64,000 bases of DNA from Massilia glaciei (GTDB lineage: Bacteria; Pseudomonadota; Gammaproteobacteria; Burkholderiales; Burkholderiaceae_D), in assembly GCF_003011895.2 (NCBI RefSeq), contig NZ_PXWF02000102.1:1-64000 (forward strand), in the 5' to 3' direction. The notes under the pieces were generated by a model. It did not search any database, was not told the DNA's origin, and worked only from the letters and a program-made list of their open reading frames with translations. The translations under genes were made by a program, and so were the position numbers. Shown here one piece after another: positions 60,220 to 64,000 of the stretch (its first letter is position 1; each line of letters begins with the position of its first letter).

Positions 60220-62967
60220 ATGCACAATACCCTGCTGTTGGTTGACGGTTCCAGCTACCTGTACCGCGCGTTCCACGCGCTGCCCGACTTGCGCAGCCCC
60301 GACGGGCACCCCACCGGCGCCATGCACGGCATGGTCAACATGCTGCGCCGGCTGCGCCAGGACTACCCGGCCGCGTTCATCGCCTGCGTCTTCGACGCCA
60401 AGGGCAAGACCTTCCGCGACGACCTGTACGCCGAGTACAAGGCCACCCGCGCCTCGATGCCCGACGACCTGCGCCTGCAGATCGAACCTATCCACGAGGC
60501 GGTGCGCCACATGGGCTGGCCGATCCTGATGGTCGAGGGCGTCGAGGCCGACGACGTCATCGGCACCCTGTGCGTGCAGGCCGCGGCGCTGGGCATGAAC
60601 ACCGTGGTCTCGACCGGCGACAAGGACCTCGCGCAGCTGGTCAACGACAAGGTCATGCTGATCAACACGATGAGCAACGAGAAGCTCGACGAGGCCGGCG
60701 TGCTGGCCAAGTTCGGCGTGCCGCCCAACCGCATCATCGACTACCTGACCCTGATCGGCGACAGCGTCGACAACATCCCCGGCGTGAACAAGTGCGGCCC
60801 CAAGACGGCGCTCAAGTGGCTGGCCCTGCACGACAGCCTCGAAGGCGTCATGCAAAACGCGGCCAGCATCGGCGGCGCGGTCGGCGAGAACCTGCGCCAG
60901 GCGCTCGAATGGCTGCCGCAGGGGCGCGTGCTCATCACCGTCAAGACCGATTGCGACCTGGCCGGGCATATGGTGTCGATCAACCAGAGCCTGGTCGGCC
61001 GGCCCGAAGACAAGGCCGCGCTGCGCGAGTTTTTCCAGCGCTTCGGCTTCAAGACGCTGCTGCGCGAGATCGCGGCCGACGCCGGCACCGCCGACGGCGC
61101 CCCCGCGCTCAATTCGCCCGAGGGCGACCCGCTTGGCGAGGCCGCGCCCGCGCAGCTGCCGCGCGGCGCGTACGAGACCATCGTGCTCGAGTCGCAGCTC
61201 GACGCCTGGCTGGCGCTGATCGACGCCGCCGCGCTCACCTCGGTCGATACCGAAACCACCTCGCTCGACCCGATGACCGCGCAAATGGTCGGCATCTCGC
61301 TCAGCGTCGAGGCGGGCAAGGGCGCCTACATCCCGGTGGCGCACCGCTACGCGGGCGTGCCCGAACAACTGCCGCGCGAACTGGTGCTGGCAAAGCTCAA
61401 GGATTGGCTCGAGAACCCCGACAAGCCGAAAGTCGGCCAAAACCTCAAGTACGACAGCCACATTTTCGCCAACCACGGCGTGACGCTGCGCGGCGTGGTG
61501 CACGACACGCTGCTGCAGTCGTACGTGTTCGAGTCGCACAAGTCGCACGACATGGACAGCCTGGCGCTGCGCCACCTCAACTACACCACCATCGCCTTCA
61601 GCGAGGTGTGCGGCAAGGGCGTCGGGCAGATCTGCTTCGACCAGGTCGAGCTGGGCCGCGCGACCGAATACGCGGGCGAAGATTCCGACATCACCCTGCG
61701 CCTGCACCAGGCCATGAAGGGCCATGTCGAGGGCGACCCCAAGCTCGCGTACATCTACCGCAATATTGAACTGCCGACCTCGGTGGTGCTGCAAAAAATC
61801 GAGCGCAACGGCGTGCTGATCGACGCCGAACTGCTCGGCGTGCAGTCGCGCGAGCTGGGCGCGCGCATCGTCGAACTCGAACAAAAGGCCTACGAGCTCG
61901 CCGGCGGCCCGTTCAACCTCGGCTCGCCCAAGCAGATCGGCGAAATCTTCTTCGGCAAGCTGCAGCTGCCCGTGATTAAAAAGACCCCGGGTGGCGCGCC
62001 CTCGACCGACGAGGAGGTGCTGCAAAAGCTGGCCGAGGACTTCCCGCTGCCAAAAATCCTGCTCGAATACCGCGGCATGTCCAAGCTCAAGTCGACCTAC
62101 ACCGACAAGCTGCCAAAAATGATCAACCGCGACACCGGGCGCGTGCACACCAACTATTCGCAGGCGGTCGCGGTGACGGGGCGGCTGTCGTCGAACGAGC
62201 CCAATTTGCAGAACATCCCGATCCGCACGGCCGAGGGACGGCGCATCCGCGAAGCCTTCATCGCGCCGCCCGGCAGCGTGATCGTCTCGGCCGACTACTC
62301 GCAAATCGAGCTGCGCATCATGGCGCACATCTCGGGCGACGAGGCCATGCTGCGCGCCTTCGCCGAGGGCGAGGACATCCACCGCGCCACCGCCGCCGAG
62401 ATCTTCGGCGTGGCCACGGCCGAGGTGCAGGGCGAGCAGCGCCGCTACGCCAAGGTCATCAACTTTGGCCTCATCTACGGCATGAGCGCGTTCGGGCTGG
62501 CCGGCAACCTCGGGGTCGAGCGGGCCGCCGCGCAAAGTTACATCGACAAATACTTCGCGCGCTTTTCGGGCGTCAAGCAGTACATGGACGACACGCGGCT
62601 GCAGGCCAAGGAGCGCGGTTACGTCGAGACCGTGTTCGGCCGCCGCCTGTGGCTGCCCGAGATCAATTCGCCCAACGGTCCGCGCCGCCAGGGCGCCGAA
62701 CGGGCCGCGATCAACGCGCCGATGCAGGGCACCGCGGCCGACCTGATCAAGCTGGCCATGATCGCCGTGCAGGGCTGGCTCGAGCGCGACGGCCTGGCCA
62801 CGCGCATGATCATGCAGGTGCACGACGAGCTGGTGCTCGAGGTGCCCGAGGCCGAGCTTGAACTGGTCAAGGTCAGGCTGCCGGAACTGATGGCCGGCGT
62901 CGCCGACCTCAAGGTGCCCTTGCTGGCGGAGGTGGGCATCGGCAAGAACTGGGACGAGGCGCACTGA
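60220..62967 (+). CDS. polA: DNA polymerase I
   Basis: This 915-residue repair polymerase has an N-terminal 5'-3' nuclease domain (about 1-290). The 3'-5' exonuclease domain has intact acidic residues D343 and E345 in VDTETTSLD. The polymerase domain has motif A at D692 in SADYSQIELRIMAH and motif C at H868-D869-E870 in VHDELVLEVP. The O-helix lysine region RRYAKVINFGLIYG is present. All catalytic residues seem intact, so it should proofread. Confidence 0.97.
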   Translation: MHNTLLLVDGSSYLYRAFHALPDLRSPDGHPTGAMHGMVNMLRRLRQDYPAAFIACVFDAKGKTFRDDLYAEYKATRASMPDDLRLQIEPIHEAVRHMGWPILMVEGVEADDVIGTLCVQAAALGMNTVVSTGDKDLAQLVNDKVMLINTMSNEKLDEAGVLAKFGVPPNRIIDYLTLIGDSVDNIPGVNKCGPKTALKWLALHDSLEGVMQNAASIGGAVGENLRQALEWLPQGRVLITVKTDCDLAGHMVSINQSLVGRPEDKAALREFFQRFGFKTLLREIAADAGTADGAPALNSPEGDPLGEAAPAQLPRGAYETIVLESQLDAWLALIDAAALTSVDTETTSLDPMTAQMVGISLSVEAGKGAYIPVAHRYAGVPEQLPRELVLAKLKDWLENPDKPKVGQNLKYDSHIFANHGVTLRGVVHDTLLQSYVFESHKSHDMDSLALRHLNYTTIAFSEVCGKGVGQICFDQVELGRATEYAGEDSDITLRLHQAMKGHVEGDPKLAYIYRNIELPTSVVLQKIERNGVLIDAELLGVQSRELGARIVELEQKAYELAGGPFNLGSPKQIGEIFFGKLQLPVIKKTPGGAPSTDEEVLQKLAEDFPLPKILLEYRGMSKLKSTYTDKLPKMINRDTGRVHTNYSQAVAVTGRLSSNEPNLQNIPIRTAEGRRIREAFIAPPGSVIVSADYSQIELRIMAHISGDEAMLRAFAEGEDIHRATAAEIFGVATAEVQGEQRRYAKVINFGLIYGMSAFGLAGNLGVERAAAQSYIDKYFARFSGVKQYMDDTRLQAKERGYVETVFGRRLWLPEINSPNGPRRQGAERAAINAPMQGTAADLIKLAMIAVQGWLERDGLATRMIMQVHDELVLEVPEAELELVKVRLPELMAGVADLKVPLLAEVGIGKNWDEAH

Positions 62968-63006
62968 CCGGGCTCCCGGGCAGGCCATGCAAATTTGTAT
63001 AGACGA

Positions 63007-63040
63007 AGCGCGCACCATTCAATTTTGAATGGCGCGCGCT
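63007..63040. terminator. Strong hairpin after polA
   Basis: AGCGCGC-A-CCATTCAA and TTGAATGG-C-GCGCGCT form a 15-bp stem with one mismatch and a two-base loop. No T tract follows, so it may be a Rho-assisted or mRNA-protecting hairpin. Confidence 0.65.
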
Positions 63041-63160
63041 GTTGGTTAGTGGCGGCGGCCGGGCATGCTGTTCCGACGGATGCTTTTATGGCAATGTGAT
63101 ATTGTGCTCAACCATATCAGCGCCATGTCGTCGCGCTCCGCATACTTCCGAGGCCTCAAA

Positions 63161-64000
63161 ATGAAAAAGTCCGTGTCCCGCACCAGCCTGATCGCCAGCG
63201 GCGCCATTGTTACCTTGGCGCTGGCCGCCTGCGGTCCCGGCGGCCCCGCCCCCGAGAAGACACCATCGTTGCTCGGTACGCTCCGGGTGTCGATGACCGA
63301 TGCGCCCGCCTGCGGCTATGCCGCCGTCAACGTCACGGTCACCAAGGTGCGGGTGCACCTCAATCCGACGGCGGTCGACACCGACGCCGGCTGGACCGAT
63401 ATCACCCTGAGCCCGGCGAAAAAAATCGACCTGCTCAAGCTGACCAACGGCACGCTCGAGGCGCTCGGCCAGGCCGAGCTCGATCCGGGGCGCTACACCC
63501 AGTTGCGCCTTGTGCTCGACGCCAACACTGGCAATGCGACACGCAATTCGGTGGTGCTGGCGGGCACCACGGCCGAGCTGAGCCTTGACACGCCGAGCGC
63601 GCTCCAGAGCGGCATCAAACTTGGCAGCCAGTTCGACGTGGTGGCCAACCAGCGCGTGGACCTGGTCCTCGACTTCGACGCCTGCAAATCGATCCTGACC
63701 AAAGGCAGCGGCAAGTACGCGTTGAAGCCGGTCGTCAAGGTGGTTCCGGCCGCGCTCAACGGCATTTCCGGTTTCATCAGCACGGCTTTGCTCGGCAGTA
63801 ATGTGATGGTCACCGCGCAGCAGAACGGCGCCATCGTCAGTTCGACGGTGCCGAACGCGACGAGCGGCGAATTCCTCTTGGCGCGCCTGGCCCCGGGCAA
63901 TTACGACGTGGTGGTAACGGCCGACAACCGCGCGGCCAGCGTGGTCGCGGCCGTGCCCGTCGCGACCAGCACCAGCACCACCTCGCTGAGCACGGCCGTC
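63161..64000 (+). CDS. DUF4382 lipoprotein, 3' end outside window
   Basis: The frame runs open for 280 codons to the edge. The N-terminus is a lipoprotein signal (VTLALAACGPG, with lipobox cysteine at about residue 24). A DUF4382 domain follows (LRVSMTDAPACGYAAVNVTVTKVRVHL, LDPGRYTQLRLVLD, YALKPVVKVVP). After about residue 200 a carboxypeptidase-regulatory-like beta domain begins (GISGFISTALLG...GNYDVVVTADNRAA). It is probably a surface lipoprotein of unknown role. Confidence 0.88.
   Translation, partial: MKKSVSRTSLIASGAIVTLALAACGPGGPAPEKTPSLLGTLRVSMTDAPACGYAAVNVTVTKVRVHLNPTAVDTDAGWTDITLSPAKKIDLLKLTNGTLEALGQAELDPGRYTQLRLVLDANTGNATRNSVVLAGTTAELSLDTPSALQSGIKLGSQFDVVANQRVDLVLDFDACKSILTKGSGKYALKPVVKVVPAALNGISGFISTALLGSNVMVTAQQNGAIVSSTVPNATSGEFLLARLAPGNYDVVVTADNRAASVVAAVPVATSTSTTSLSTAV

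Noticed and set aside
59563-63018. Minus-strand open frame of 1151 codons across polA
   Set aside because: Only its last 141 codons, the DUF2782 gene, are real. The rest is antisense to polA and has no family resemblance.

Overview
This window is chromosomal DNA of a high-GC betaproteobacterium, most likely Oxalobacteraceae (Massilia / Duganella / Janthinobacterium type). The reasons are the gene orders dprA-smg-topoisomerase III, rplM-rpsI then argC-bactofilin-erpA, mepM/anmK facing tyrS, dusB-fis-purH-ruvCAB, and polA facing a DUF2782-thrB-BPSS1780 operon, together with strong G/C third-position bias. Assignment is from family recognition by eye; no database search was possible. I see no rRNA, tRNA, CRISPR array, prophage or full insertion sequence.

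Layout: 1-3.7 kb holds the dprA tail, smg and a Bacillus-TopB-like topoisomerase III. 4.1-9.4 kb has one unknown gene and an ABC ATPase co-transcribed with a permease fused to an M1 aminopeptidase domain. 9.7-16 kb holds a broken Rieske gene (petA), an unknown gene, coq7, an OsmC-family gene whose 3' end is triplicated, a NatAB-like ABC exporter and a secreted alpha/beta hydrolase. 16.1-25.3 kb is mostly housekeeping (rplM, rpsI, argC, bactofilin, erpA, anmK, an M23 peptidase, tyrS, dtd, a PEBP-like protein) plus a YefM-YoeB toxin-antitoxin pair. 25.3-33.9 kb holds a histidine phosphatase, dusB-fis, purH, ruvCAB, a nonsense-mutated antitoxin-like regulator and a DUF885 protein. 34-40.7 kb has a small membrane protein, a YidD homologue, a YaiI-family protein, a DUF2147 protein, valS and a secreted subtilase.

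41-45.9 kb is a TPP-riboswitch-controlled thiamine operon, thiC-thiS-thiG-thiD-thiE, mostly with overlapping stop/start codons. 45.9-49 kb has two response regulators with no kinase and a secreted GH16 glucanase behind a LacI-type palindrome. 49.3-55.2 kb is the most accessory part: formaldehyde dehydrogenase, a HEAT-repeat DNA alkylation repair protein, a MITE with perfect inverted ends, repeat-rich DNA with a probable gene remnant, a DUF488/uracil-DNA-glycosylase-like pair, and a BlaI/BlaR1-like pair with twin operators but a duplicated, non-penicillin-binding sensor. 55.2-64 kb returns to core genes (uvrD-type helicase, BPSS1780, thrB, DUF2782, polA) and ends in a DUF4382 lipoprotein that runs off the edge.

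The observations most worth following are the internal deletion in petA between short direct repeats, the 122-bp triplication at the osmC end, the BlaR1-like receptor with a tandem-repeat sensor, and the MITE and its extra end around 51.1-51.9 kb. I did not find a clearly new multi-gene system; the BlaI/BlaR1-like pair is the nearest candidate.
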